Under the pieces are notes generated by a model. It did not search any database. It was given only the letters and a program-made list of their open reading frames with translations, and had not been told where the DNA came from. The translations under genes and the position numbers were made by a program. Positions 11,195 through 22,713 of a stretch of 64,000 nt of DNA are shown piece by piece. Position 1 is the first letter of the stretch. Each line of letters opens with the position of its first letter. Source of the DNA: Vandiemenella viatica (lineage: Eukaryota > Arthropoda > Insecta > Orthoptera > Morabidae); NCBI GenBank assembly GCA_031002005.1, contig JARYHS010009186.1, positions 254,105,199-254,169,198 of the forward strand. Reading direction: 5' to 3'.

Positions 11195-11324
11195 GTCATT
11201 TTTTTTATTAAAATTTTCTGACTTGATCCAAAAAAAAAAAAAGTTTAAAGTAAAATAAATATTGGGATGGGGGACCCGAGAACACTTACTTACTCGGGAC
11301 CCGAGAATCCTAGTGCCGGGCCTG
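11054..11324. mobile_element. hAT-like nonautonomous element with 8-bp target duplication
   Basis: Starts cagggccggcgttaggg and ends ccgggcctg. The reversed end reads caggcccggcactagg, giving a ~16-bp terminal inverted repeat. The flanks are tttgggac (11046-11053) and tttggcac (11325-11332), an 8-bp duplication with 7 of 8 matching. The interior holds a 42-base A tract at 11150-11191 and no transposase. This layout is typical of hAT MITEs. Confidence 0.85.
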
Positions 11325-11449
11325 TTTGGCACACGCATTACTAGTTTCAAATACAGCTATCGGAGGGGTTTCAAATGAGTACAGCTACATTTTTTATGGA
11401 TATTACCGCTGAACTCAACATGATATGACAAGAAACGGGTGAAGAAAGT

Positions 11450-12182
11450 GATGAGAGACGCGACAATGATCACAACCTAGCATTTGATTTCAAGTATAAG
11501 GGAGATGGACAAGTTTCTTTTGTAGGTAATGGAGTCAAGAATTGGAATGAATTACGAATTGAAATATTCAACAATTTACCAGAAGCAGGGAATTTTAATT
11601 TCTTTCAGCGTTTTTGGTAAATTATTCATCACTTTCCTTCGTAATTTTTTTCCAATCCCTGACACCCTTACCACCAAAACAAAATTTTTCCTCTCCCTTA
11701 TGCATAAGAGGCAACTGCTTGCAGTGATGATCTTTTCTCTTCCATGCACTACTCATAATTCATCGACCTATATCTTTTCAAGCCTCATCACCAACATACG
11801 ACTACTAAACTCCCAGCACTCTCTTCTCCCACCTTGCAACGACTCCCAATCCTGCTCCTTTATCATACCAGTTACCGAGTTTACAACACTGCACGGAGTT
11901 CAATATCCTCCGACACAGGTATGAACATGTGACAATGACCATGACCACAAGCTGGCACTCGATTTCAGGCACAAAGGTGTGGGAAGATTCTCTTTTTCAG
12001 GTAAGGGTGTCAGGGATTGGAATGAGTTACCAAGAGAAATGATGAATAATTTACCGAAAACGTTGAAAGAATTTAAAGATAAAATTTGTAGAGGGCAAAT
12101 GTGGGTGGGTGCAGGATAGGGGGAAGATGGGGGTTGTAGGGAAATTGCCACCGGAGCCTATGCTCCATTGCAATTAAATTAA
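11450..12182. pseudogene. LINE 3'-end fragments in alternating orientation
   Basis: Three pieces of LINE C-terminal/3' sequence. At 11450-11590 (plus) a divergent relative encodes DNDHNLAFDF followed by NWNELRIEIFNNLP. At 11591-11895 (minus) lies the same region inverted. At 11918-12182 (plus) the standard family encodes DHDHKLALDFRHKGVGRF, then the 3' UTR ending gctccattgcaattaaatta. The minus and final plus pieces overlap in content, so they form a partial inverted repeat. A 5' inversion on insertion, or two independent insertions, could explain this. The 3' end directly abuts an X repeat. Confidence 0.8.
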
Positions 12183-13120
12183 ACTAAATATCACACCCCA
12201 CCAATCACCTTTGCTATTATTATTATTATATCATTTATTTTGATTAATTATAAGTGTCGTGAATAACTGTAGCCTATTTACATTTGTAAAATGATTTGTA
12301 TTTTATCGGGCTTCCATAAGCTGTAGTTTGTGTGATCTCTGGGTATTGTAAGCTTGTTATCATTAGTATGTGTGGTAACAATCTTTGGACTGGGCCGCAC
12401 AGCTGAGCGGGCGCATAATCAGTGTTCGTTGAGTGCCTGAACAGTAAACATGGCGTGGCGCAGGCTTAAGCGTCACTGTGTAGTGAGCGCCCATACTGTA
12501 AGCACTCCCCAGGTGCGAGCTTAAGTATCGTTACGTGAAACTTGTATTCTGACGTAAAGTGTTTACGAGCCTGTTGCACTGTATCACGGGTGTGAGAATG
12601 TCTTTTCGAGTAATTGGGTGGAATTCATTTGGAGCTGTTAACTTGTGATACATTTCTGTCGATATAGTTTGGTATCGATAATGTTTTAGAGTCGAGCGCT
12701 GAGTATGTTGCGAATGCAGCGCCTCTCGCGGGTATATATTCCCGTGAGCGCGAGACAATGGTTCCGCAATCAGTTGTCTTGTTCTACCACTTACAATCTG
12801 CTGTTGTCGTCCAGAAGCTGTAGTCCAGTTGCAGACGTTGTTATCAAGGTGATGTAGTTGTGGTTGAGTTGTTAAGAAGAAGAATAATGAAGTGTATGGT
12901 TTGTTTGTGGAACAAACTGTCATATATTATATGTGTTACTTAAATAAAATATTAACTTTAACTGGAACCACGTGTATCAGTTCTACAATTAACAATAATA
13001 GCTTTCATTTGTTTAACTGTTATAAACCATTAACTATAGTCCATTAAACTAAAGTGAGCATTCAGGTGGCATGTGTTCGAAAGAGGATGGGCCTTTTTCG
13101 TTCATAGCACGCTGTTAGGC
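12183..13120 (+). repeat. X repeat, copy 2 (longer version)
   Basis: Starts atcacaccccaccaatcacc next to the LINE 3' end and ends around catagcacgctgtt, matching both ends of X copy 1 at 4826-5345. It carries roughly 400 extra bases in the middle (12390-12930). These include a GC-rich stretch, a TATA-like gggtatatattccc near 12730 with atcagttg about 35 bases downstream, and aataaa near 12943. That spacing is reminiscent of an LTR promoter and poly(A) signal, but no matching second LTR or coding region was seen. Confidence 0.6.
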
Positions 13121-13121
13121 A

Positions 13122-13429
13122 GCTTCCCTAAATTACGTTAGGTGAATTTGGGGGTGGGGTGGGGGGGGGTGTCCGGCGAAATGTCACCAAGGGGGAAGGG
13201 GGGAGGTGGCTCAACGGAATTAAAGGTCTACAAATGACGCGAAAGTCTATTTTAGGGGGGTATTTCGTCGAAAAGTGGGGGTGTAAACGGCTTTGGAATA
13301 GAGATGGGTCGTTCGCGAGTGAATCAGTTCTTTAGAGCAATTCTTTTAAAAGAGGTGAGTCGGTCACAAGTCGGCTAATTCCGAAGATCAAGAAGAGCTT
13401 GTTCACGTGGATTTTGTGGACTGTAGAGC

Positions 13430-13462
<33 letters not shown>

Positions 13463-13848
13463 CTAATTGCATCAAAGTTGATTTAAGGGGGGTATTTCAT
13501 CGAAAAGTGGGGGCGTAACCGGATTCTGAGTGGTGACCAAAATAAAATAAAAAGTCCAAATAAAACTGAGCTAGTGAACCGTTCAAAAGAACTAGTTCTT
13601 TTCGTGGAGTGATCAAATGAACACCGCTCTTTTTAGTGATTCACTTTGCCCACCTCTACTTTGGAAGGGTGAGACCTAAAAAAAAAGTTGCGAGAGCGAT
13701 TTCTACGCGGGAGGGGGGGGGGGGGTCTCTCGGACTAGATCTCACCAGAGAGGAGAGGGGGTTGGACCAGAACTCACGAAATCTCAACAGAGGGGGGGGG
13801 GGGTGGCTGTGTCCGGAAAAATACCTCTCGTAATTTATGGATGCCCCC
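13122..13848 (+). mobile_element. Family-1 G-run MITE, interrupted by a hAT MITE
   Basis: The degenerate left end (ctaaattacgttaggtga) and clear right end (taatttatggatgccccc) are inverted repeats of each other. The interior carries long G-runs, cgaaatgtcaccaaggggg, gcgaaagtctattttagggg and the gtgagacc segment shared by copies at 23016, 26214, 50754 and 54098. The element is split at 13291-13666 by the insertion described separately. The DNA-transposon superfamily is undetermined, and no transposase is present. Confidence 0.85.
13299..13658. mobile_element. 360-bp hAT MITE inside the family-1 MITE
   Basis: Ends tagagatggg and cccacctcta are inverted repeats (9 of 10). They are flanked by a perfect 8-bp duplication ctttggaa (13291-13298 and 13659-13666), which lies in the ctttggaagggtgagacc stretch of the host element. 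Internal sequence includes gaactagttcttttcg, a poly(A) tract near 13438-13462 and a short segment at 13465-13528 that itself resembles the family-1 MITE interior. Confidence 0.92.
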
Positions 13849-14370
13849 TTACCCCGATTGGTGTGGACATGTTAACAAGTTACTTATTTCCTCAGAAGGT
13901 GTATGGTAACTTCCGGTAACTAATTAAGCCACTCTAATTGAGTGGTTGGCTCATATTCACTAAGTATTATGTTAATTTGTATTGTGGTGGCTGCCATCTG
14001 GTGGTGGTGGGAATCCAGCCGTCGCTCGTCTCATTAGTGGCCCGATTGTCTCTGTAGCTGTCAATCAGTGGTGTTTGCCCTGCGGCGCACAATGACCCTC
14101 CTTCCGCCGCGTTACCCTGGTCCCCTTTTAATTTGTCGGTGGAGCCACCGGCAGTCGTGTGCGTTCGCGCGCCACTGACCAGCTGAGCGACGGGCCCAAT
14201 ACAACCCCTCGCGCCTAATCCATACTTCAGTTTTTCACACACTTGTTTAGAACCAACCATTGAGACATATTTTTTTCCTAGGTGAATCTTCTTGTGAATG
14301 TTTAGGGTGAAACACTGAAGAGTAATTCATTTTTTTTTTTTTAACTGAATGAATGCGTTGGAAGTTTACA
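13849..14370. other. No gene seen; GC-richer patch
   Basis: 14000-14230 is relatively GC-rich and leaves a 97-codon minus-strand frame (13967-14260) of unrecognised sequence. A minus-strand gctcagctggtcagtggcg resembles a tRNA A box, but no B box follows, so I do not call a SINE here. Confidence 0.45.
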
Positions 14371-14900
14371 TTCAGAAGTTACGTTGCTGGCAGCTGAACG
14401 ATAGGATTCTGTACAAGATGTCTAGCTGGATACGTCAATTTGGAATCAAGATAAATGCCAAAAACAGTCAACTCAATAGGTACACACAAAAGTAAAGTTT
14501 GTTAACGATTTCAAGGTGGGGGAGAAATTATTTGGTGAATATCTCGACAAATTATTTGATACTAAACTCAACTGTGCAGGTGGCAGGAAAAGGTTTCAAA
14601 ACCCTACATCTATTGTATAATTGAATGTAGGAGGAATGTGAGGTAACTGTGATACAAATCTTGGCCAGACTGTCGTCTAGAATCTAGAGTATACTGGGGT
14701 AGTATGGGTCCACACTATGGGCATCAAACACCAGAGTATGGGGGATTCAAAAGATGGCAGATTTATCTGTGTAAATTACTGCAGAATATAATCGGTAACT
14801 GGTACTATAAAGGAGCTTATTGGGTGTAATTGGAAGACTGGTCGCGTGTGAAATGTCTGTTAGCGTATTGGTAGAAGAATTAAAAGTAGTCCGCGGAAGG
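14371..14900 (+). pseudogene. Strongly decayed LINE reverse transcriptase fragment
   Basis: Pieces match, with many frameshifts, the better copy at 48868-49897: SSWIRQFGIKINAKNSQLNR, then KVGEKLF, FDTKLN, GKGFKTLHLLY and a decayed VWDPH.. region. It belongs to the same family but is much older. No intact frame remains. Confidence 0.7.
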
Positions 14901-15146
14901 AAAGAAATTGTGGGGTACATGAACTCACTGCAGGTTTAAACCATTTTTACAAAAAAAGTTAAAACTGTAAAATTAATTATATAATATTAAGCTCAAAAGG
15001 TAAAGATCAAGCCAGGAGAGAAGGAGACTCTATCGCTGGCTGAATCCAGAGACGATTAGGTAATGTGTTGTTGATTTACTGAACGAAATATATGTATTGA
15101 GATTATATCAGTAGCTAAGTATCGATAACAGAAATCGAAATGTGAT

Positions 15147-15378
15147 TTTTTTATGGCTTTACGCATCGTCGACGTCTGGGTCATTAGAGGCGGGAAAGGA
15201 CGTTAGACAAGGAATGTGAAGGAATTCGGCCATGTCCTTCCGTAAGGACCGGCATTCAACTGGAGTGATTTGGGGAAACCATGGAAGACCCAAATCTAGA
15301 TAACTCGACGGGCATTCGAACCCAAATCCTCCCGAATGCGAGAACAGAACATTACCGGCTCACCAACCACGCTCGGTC
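15147..15378 (-). mobile_element. Main-family tRNA-derived SINE, near full length
   Basis: Read on the minus strand it starts ccgagcgtggttggtgagcc, has a degraded B-box region (gggttcgaatgcccgtcg), then the usual body (tccatggtttccccaaatca) and ends gacgtcgacgatgcgtaaag with an A-rich tail. Boxes A and B are the internal RNA polymerase III promoter in such elements. Confidence 0.88.
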
Positions 15379-16170
15379 GAAAAGTGAAACTTTATTGATT
15401 GCGAGTAATTGATTGCGAGTTATTGTAATAAATAAATTGGTTTTATTTTACGAGAGTATTACCGCTAATTGGATAGACGGACTGAATTACTGACAATTTA
15501 CTCTATAGTAAGGATAATATTTTCAGGTGTTTACTGCGTTGACAGAAAACCTGGTATTGGTATTATGTCGAGAGCTAGGTAAGTGTGAAAGAAGTTGAAG
15601 AAACTAATACCAGGAAGTGAAATACACAAAACAATTTATAAAACTCCCACTTCAATCGTAAAAAACAAGAGCAAAGCGCGTTGTAAGATGACCATAAAAA
15701 TAACACTTGTTTTTCGATCTAAGATAGTGGAAAATTTTATTTTCGCGTATGGGAGTACGGGACTGAAATTAATCACAAAGAGAATTGCTGAACAGTTTGG
15801 CTGAAAACCTGGAATAATTTAAAATTAGTAAAAAGGAAATTTAAAGTAAATCGTTAAACGAGGAAGGATGTGATATGGAGATTTTCACCTTGGCATATAG
15901 CTACTTCACCGCTATTAAATTAGATTATCAAAAATTTCAAAGCTATTCACCGAAATCTGACCCTGTCCGAACGTCATCTATCTTCTGTTCGTCGAGTCTT
16001 CACTTCAGATAGAATGAACATATCTTCCAGGTTTATTTTATGTAAGAAATTTATCGAATTTGCTGAAGAAAATAGAGTGGTAAGATTGTGGAATGGTTGA
16101 CGGAAAACCGTACCGTCACTTTCAAAAGCGAAAAATTAGGTCCGTGAAAATGTCGTTCCGATCGTTATAG
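15379..16170. other. No gene seen
   Basis: A+T-rich sequence. A 69-codon frame at 15595-15804 is unrecognised. Confidence 0.5.
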
Positions 16171-16465
16171 CAGGTATGGGCAACCTTTGCTTAGCTGAGG
16201 GCGTAATTTCGGGACTTAGTCAGGTCGCGGGCCGTAGGTAAGAAGTAAATAGGTAGTAGTGAATAAAAAGGCGATAAAAATTCACACATTTTTTTTTTTT
16301 ATTTATTAGAATTACAATAGTATAAAGCAGATTAACAAAAACAGATAGAAAAATAAAATTAATGAGAGACTTGAGTTTGAAGCTTATTTGAAATATCTGA
16401 ATCTCTCGCGGGCCGGATTGAAGCTGGTGGAGGGCCGGATCCGGCCCGGGGGTTGCCCATATATG
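16171..16465. mobile_element. hAT MITE with perfect 8-bp target duplication
   Basis: Starts caggtatgggcaacc and ends ggttgcccatatatg, inverted repeats of the common hAT CAGGGGTGGGCAACC type. The flanks are cgttatag on both sides (16163-16170 and 16466-16473). The end regions carry gggccggattgaagc and gccggatccggcccg, typical of this MITE class, while the middle is A+T-rich with no transposase. Confidence 0.95.
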
Positions 16466-16473
16466 CGTTATAG

Positions 16474-19402
16474 CAATCTAAATACCGGACAGTGCGGCGA
16501 GGTACAGAGCGCGGAAGTTCAAAAAACCCTGACCCGGCTTATTCGCCGTTCCAACTGCGACTGTAGGCTGTTACGTCACCGATTTCCACCTCATAAATTA
16601 CTCGTACGTATTTCACAAACACAATACACTTATTACAACCTCGATACATACCTCGATATGTTAAAAAGGAATCTACAGATTTTTGTCTTAAGATTATTAT
16701 GAATATTGTACTTAAATGATTACAATATGGCTTCGTTTTTTCTTATTAAACGTTCTATATTTGCATTGCTAGAATGAGGCTACTCGCCTTTCAGAATTGC
16801 GGAAAACTTCGTAAGTTTAACAGGAACATTTCAGTGTGTCGCTGAAACTAAATTTAGAAATACAAACAAAACAGATTTTTCAGAACCCTTTGCAGATGGG
16901 ATAAATAAAACAGAAATGGACTACAAGGTAACCGAACAAGTTTAAGATAAACGGTAGTGCATTTGAATGTCAGTATCAGACACTAATACCGAGTTCTGAA
17001 AAGGAACAACAAAGCGACGTATAAATAGGTTGGTATGAATTAAGCAATGATGAGAAAAACATAGTGGAAACAATTCTGAAAAAAAAAGGATTTTCTCCTA
17101 TGGTCACATCTCACAACTGAGCCCAAGAAATTTACCAAACTTATTTTTCCCTATTTCCGCGGTGAGAAAATCAAGACTACCTGGCTCGGCAAAATGGAAA
17201 TTGGTCTGCTAGAATTTGGAGCCACAAGTGAGGACATTCTGGAACAGAGCTGGGACATATATAGGCTTTGCAGGACAATCCTAAATGGAGAACAAGCAAG
17301 ATTTGGTCTGAAGGAACAGACAGCGGAAAAAATTAGAGGGAAGAAAACAGATCTACTATCGTAATTAACCCTGAAAACCCAAGTTACTGCATTTTTGAAA
17401 GACCATCAACTACTAACTCCAATTAAAAACGCTGACGTCAACGCCGTATTTTGCCATTGTAACGAGGATTTAATAGAAAAGCTAAGGTTATTACGTCTTC
17501 CAGAAGTGTATTTGAGCGGCATTAAATATCTGTTTTACTGCCGCATTGTCGGCAAGATAACAGCACCTTATATGAGCCGCATTTTGTCTCTCCCAATGTG
17601 CAATCCCCAGCTCCATTTTGTATGCTTCTTATATAGCCCATCAATTAAGGCATTGCAGTACGCAGCGAATTTTTTAGATTATTGGATGTTAAACGTTGTA
17701 AATGCTGGCAATATAGCCGTGCAACTGAAATCCATTAATTTAAACTAGTTTTTTTGCGACGCAACTGGCGGCGAGAGTGTGATTGTTGGAGTAGGGCAGA
17801 CAGGCAGGAATGCCCGGGCTAATCTCTGAGGAGCATCACAACTTTAGGGCGCTGTAAAGCGCAGCTTTACGACTGCCTGGCTGTGCTACCGGGCACAGCG
17901 GCTACCAGGATAGCATTCCATCCACCACCACAGCCGTTCACACGGTAATCCACTATTCATTTCATAACTAACATAAAACAAGCTATTTACTTGCTGTTAT
18001 TTTTCAAATAGTTTCGCAGTGCGCCATTTCCTCGATAGCTTAAGAATTTCCTCTTTGCTGTTCGTGTATCACTACTTCAATGAGCGCCAACAATCTTTGT
18101 CAACCTAAAGATTCTTACGTCAGAGAACATCTCACCAATATCGTTTTAAAGTCTCGTACAAATGTTTGTAGTTACGCGTTTTGTTTTCTTAGAAATTTAA
18201 CAAGAATTGAGGGAAAAACAATGACTAAAGAATTTCTCGACGCAAAACCGTATTTCCCTCTTATGTAAATATCAGGGAAGGCCTCCATTTGTTGGGATTA
18301 AAACCCGAAGATGCTTTTGACAGAGATATCTTTCGGAAGAAGTTAGTGACACATAGGATGAATCGAGACGAACAATCCAAAATGACACGGAACCCCTTGC
18401 ACAAGAAGAGCTCAAACCGACCCACTCAAAACGATTGAAGGACTTTTGCGCCCAAAAGATAATTATACCCTCCCCCAAATGCAAAAAAAGGCTTAACGTG
18501 GTACTAGTTTGCCTCAACGAACGTAAACACATGCATAACAGTTCCTTTTTCCACGTTTAGGTGTACTTCTGCTTCACAAGATATCTGCACGTTAGTTTCT
18601 GAAAAACTTTTCGTAAGCCGGTAGTAGAAAAAGCAGATTCTAGATTGCGATTCATCGTTCGAACTTCGAAAAATAGTTAAGCTTAAAAAAGGATATAGCG
18701 TAGTCAAACAATCGTATTTCATCATACAGAACACTGTTCTACTATGTGGTATAGGTAAAGGATTTACTCATTTGGGGAATGTACAGGAAAGGGTTAATAT
18801 TTTGTGACTGCATTCCAAAGCCTTTCAGAAAGTGTCACAGTCTTGATGTAGAGGTTTGGCTGGCATTCCCTGGCAGAAAAACGACCTTTTTCTCACCGAA
18901 TACATTCACAAACATACGTACGCACACTTTTATTTACTACTGCATGAAAGTATTCTCCCTTCCAGATATTTCGATCAGAATAAAAGGAGAAATAATATCA
19001 GGGAAATAAGGAGATTCTTACAGTTAGGGAATGGAATACAAAGAGGAAAAATTAGTTCCGGTGGAAAGCACCCTCTCAATTACAGAGAATAAATTTAGAC
19101 GGAGATTTGTTCCCGTGAATCATGCAGTCACAGAAACTATGGCAGTTGTTACTTTCAACACGCACTAAATTCAAATTATAAATTTGAATCTCTCATAGGT
19201 ACTAAAAATTATTTCTAATACTTTTGATCGAAAACTACAGTTGCAACAAAAACAATTTATATCGAAACTTGTGAAATATTAACAATTAATCGGGAAATAA
19301 AATAAAAAGCAACATACAGCCGGAATTTTATGGCAAGGTAAAACAATGATAATTTTAAATATTTAACTCTCATTATATTTCACTGATAACTTCACTTCAT
19401 TG
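16474..19402. other. About 2.9 kb without a recognised gene
   Basis: Several frames exist (for example 17395-17748 plus, 117 codons; 18504-18734 minus) but none matches a known family. The region 17750-17930 is GC-richer with small hairpins such as gcgctgtaaagcgc. No terminal repeats were identified. Confidence 0.45.
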
Positions 19403-19560
19403 AGGACGTGTGTTCGAATCCCCATCCAGATTTCGGTTTTCCAAAGTTTCCTGACTCACTCCATGCGAATGCTGGAATTGTTCCTTCAAGAGGATATGGC
19501 CGAATTCCTTCCCCGGCTCTAACGACCTCGGAGTCGACGAAACGTAAAGCTATTACTTCA
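19403..19560 (+). mobile_element. Main-family SINE, 5' truncated
   Basis: Begins aggacgtgtgttcgaatccc (B box), then the shared body with atttcggttttcc, gcgaatgctgg, tggccgaattccttcccc, and ends gacgaaacgtaaagc. The A-box head is missing. Confidence 0.85.
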
Positions 19561-20012
19561 GTGAAATTAAACTATTCTGTCAATGTTTCAACGATTGGTT
19601 TTATTGACACACTTACTTGTACATCTATTGCTGCTCCCTGGAGAAACAAGCATACCATCTTCTTCTTCAATACTTTTTTTTCCCCGAAATTAATGCTGTT
19701 GATCAATATTTTTGCAGACATTCCATGAACCATTTGTAACAAAACGTAATATCCACAACAGCGTTGCAGCTTACTAACTCAAAAGTACAGTTCGTTATTA
19801 CCTGAGGAATTTATTTCTTTGGATGATATTACAACATGCTATCACTGTCAAAATAATATCAGAAAAAGCATAATTCTGCCAACACTTTTTTGGAATAAAA
19901 TGACTGATGGCTACACCTCAAGAGTTAGTGAACAATTTTCGTTGATTTGATTAGTTTTTTCATCATCGGCATGGTTAAACTCTGAGCGTTGGTGATAGGT
20001 CACGTGTCCTTG

Positions 20013-21012
20013 NNNNNNNNNNNNNNNNNNNNNNNNNNNNNNNNNNNNNNNNNNNNNNNNNNNNNNNNNNNNNNNNNNNNNNNNNNNNNNNNNNNNNNNN
20101 NNNNNNNNNNNNNNNNNNNNNNNNNNNNNNNNNNNNNNNNNNNNNNNNNNNNNNNNNNNNNNNNNNNNNNNNNNNNNNNNNNNNNNNNNNNNNNNNNNNN
20201 NNNNNNNNNNNNNNNNNNNNNNNNNNNNNNNNNNNNNNNNNNNNNNNNNNNNNNNNNNNNNNNNNNNNNNNNNNNNNNNNNNNNNNNNNNNNNNNNNNNN
20301 NNNNNNNNNNNNNNNNNNNNNNNNNNNNNNNNNNNNNNNNNNNNNNNNNNNNNNNNNNNNNNNNNNNNNNNNNNNNNNNNNNNNNNNNNNNNNNNNNNNN
20401 NNNNNNNNNNNNNNNNNNNNNNNNNNNNNNNNNNNNNNNNNNNNNNNNNNNNNNNNNNNNNNNNNNNNNNNNNNNNNNNNNNNNNNNNNNNNNNNNNNNN
20501 NNNNNNNNNNNNNNNNNNNNNNNNNNNNNNNNNNNNNNNNNNNNNNNNNNNNNNNNNNNNNNNNNNNNNNNNNNNNNNNNNNNNNNNNNNNNNNNNNNNN
20601 NNNNNNNNNNNNNNNNNNNNNNNNNNNNNNNNNNNNNNNNNNNNNNNNNNNNNNNNNNNNNNNNNNNNNNNNNNNNNNNNNNNNNNNNNNNNNNNNNNNN
20701 NNNNNNNNNNNNNNNNNNNNNNNNNNNNNNNNNNNNNNNNNNNNNNNNNNNNNNNNNNNNNNNNNNNNNNNNNNNNNNNNNNNNNNNNNNNNNNNNNNNN
20801 NNNNNNNNNNNNNNNNNNNNNNNNNNNNNNNNNNNNNNNNNNNNNNNNNNNNNNNNNNNNNNNNNNNNNNNNNNNNNNNNNNNNNNNNNNNNNNNNNNNN
20901 NNNNNNNNNNNNNNNNNNNNNNNNNNNNNNNNNNNNNNNNNNNNNNNNNNNNNNNNNNNNNNNNNNNNNNNNNNNNNNNNNNNNNNNNNNNNNNNNNNNN
21001 NNNNNNNNNNNN
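20013..21012. other. Assembly gap, exactly 1000 N
   Basis: A run of exactly 1000 undetermined bases, a round number typical of a scaffolding placeholder, so the true distance is unknown. Any apparent open frame crossing it is meaningless. Confidence 1.
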
Positions 21013-22298
21013 CAGACGTTATTGTCTGGCTTAGAATTTCCGAATGTATCTTATGACGTTGGTAAATGAGGAACGGAGCAAGAAATTACGTGACAGATAC
21101 GCGCCACAGATCTCTCTACATCTGAGATGAACCCTCCCTTGAAGAAATGCTCACAAAAGATCACACTACTAATCTTAGGATACTGTTTTAATTTTTTACT
21201 CTGTTATTATTTCTTCATTTTTCTGAAATTCAGGTAACTAAATTAATCGGAATACATTAATCAACTGCAATGGGGATAAGCAATATTTAATTTACTAACT
21301 TTAAGCTTGATTATATACTCACACTCTCTTTGGATTGGTTTTTTTACTTTGGTTATTTATTTCTTCAGTCTTCTGAAATTTTGTAAATTAAAATGAACGG
21401 AAAACGTTAATGAAACCACAATGCTTCAATTAGAGGAACGGAATTGTGATATTTAATTTACGGTAAACATCTTTGTGCCCAGTGACGATATTAAATCCTG
21501 ACACCATTTTGCTGTTTTATTCCGTATCAGCATTTAAAAATCCGATTTTTTAGTTAACTGTTACGGAAATTATATATTTCCTTGTGATCACAGGTGTAAT
21601 CATAAACAAAGTTTATGCTTAACCTTATAATTCTTACTTCTTCGTGTGTTAATACTGATATATAATAATCTCTAAATGTTAATATAATTTCAAACATTTA
21701 TTACATTATACCGCGTAAAAAGATAAATGAAAAAAGCTGTCGGACATCAGCATTAAAACAGAATGTAAGGTAATAACTAAAAGAAGATACATTTTGCATT
21801 CGATGTTTACGCTCTTTTATCTGTCGCAGTTCTAACATAACCCCAGAATTTTTATACATTTTTTAAGTAAAACAATTTATAATTAAAAAAAGTAGAATAA
21901 ACAAGAGTTACGAGCGCTGGTAGGCAGTTTAATAGTAATGATAGTAATAATAATTTTAATTTGTATTCACTGTTAAAGCAAAGTGTAATATAATTATTTA
22001 AGCCTTGTTCAGACTGTCTGGTCTCGTTAATAAATGTAAATAATAAACAAAATAATAAAAAGAACTAAAATTTGAATGGTTCATTATAACAGTTGCCAGA
22101 TATTGTTCTTTCTGCCTAAGACATATTTAATTTTTTTCCCCCTTTGTTCAGCAGCCTTAAGTCTAGCTAAGTGACAATGATTTGAGGATGTTTGTGATTA
22201 TTGTTTTGGGCCATTTGCCACGATCAGCCAGACAAGTACTAAGATGGTCTTCCGCACGTAAAAAACACGTACTAGCACCAAAGCGTGTGGACTGCTAG
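21013..22298. other. A+T-rich DNA, no gene seen
   Basis: About 1.3 kb of strongly A+T-rich sequence between the gap and the next transposon, with no frame over 60 codons. If the exon at 22714 belongs to a gene on the plus strand, this is likely intron. Confidence 0.55.
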
Positions 22299-22300
22299 TA

Positions 22301-22651
22301 GGGTTGCCAGATGGCAGGGAGATCCAGGAATGTCCCGGAATTTTGTGTCTGGTCCCGTGTCCAGGAATTAAGCGTTACTGTCCCGCAATTCCTGTATACC
22401 AGTTTTTTTTCTTAAGGTAGAGGAGCGCTCCTCTACCTTACCGACGACCAGAGACGATATATATAGACTGTTCAACAATGACGTAGTGATTTTCAACCAC
22501 AGTTGAATTCATAATCTGCAGCATTGTTTTTACCTAAAATACAACTGTTTTTCATTAATTTGAATATTTGTTCTCTCCTTAAATATACCACTAAAATACC
22601 TTTCTAATCCCATAAATGTCTCGGAAATTATAATCCTATATCTGACAACCC
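22301..22651. mobile_element. MITE with TA flanks (Tc1/mariner-like size and target)
   Basis: Starts gggttgccagat and ends atctgacaaccc, inverted repeats with one mismatch, flanked by TA on both sides (22299-22300 and 22652-22653). It contains repeated tcccg/gtccagg motifs and a perfect 28-bp palindrome at 22413-22440. No transposase is present. TA flanks fit Tc1/mariner-type targeting but the superfamily is inferred. Confidence 0.8.
22413..22440. repeat. Perfect 28-bp palindrome
   Basis: The half-site taaggtagaggagc is followed immediately by its exact reverse complement with no spacer. It lies inside the TA-flanked MITE, after a T-run. Confidence 0.97.
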
Positions 22652-22711
22652 TAGGAGCTGCCCTCTGATTGGGACGGAGAGCGTTTTGTAAGCGTGCGCC
22701 TGTGATGTTGC

Positions 22712-22713
22712 AG
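22712..22713 (+). other. Probable 3' splice acceptor (AG)
   Basis: The sequence tgtgatgttgcag ends here and the GC-rich open frame follows. The upstream pyrimidine tract is weak, so the site is plausible but not strong. Confidence 0.5.

Noticed and set aside
13967..14260. SINE or gene on the minus strand in a GC-richer patch
   Set aside because: Only an A-box-like string is present; no B box, tail, duplication or known domain.
19989..21056. Apparent 355-codon open frame
   Set aside because: It is open only because it crosses 1000 undetermined bases.
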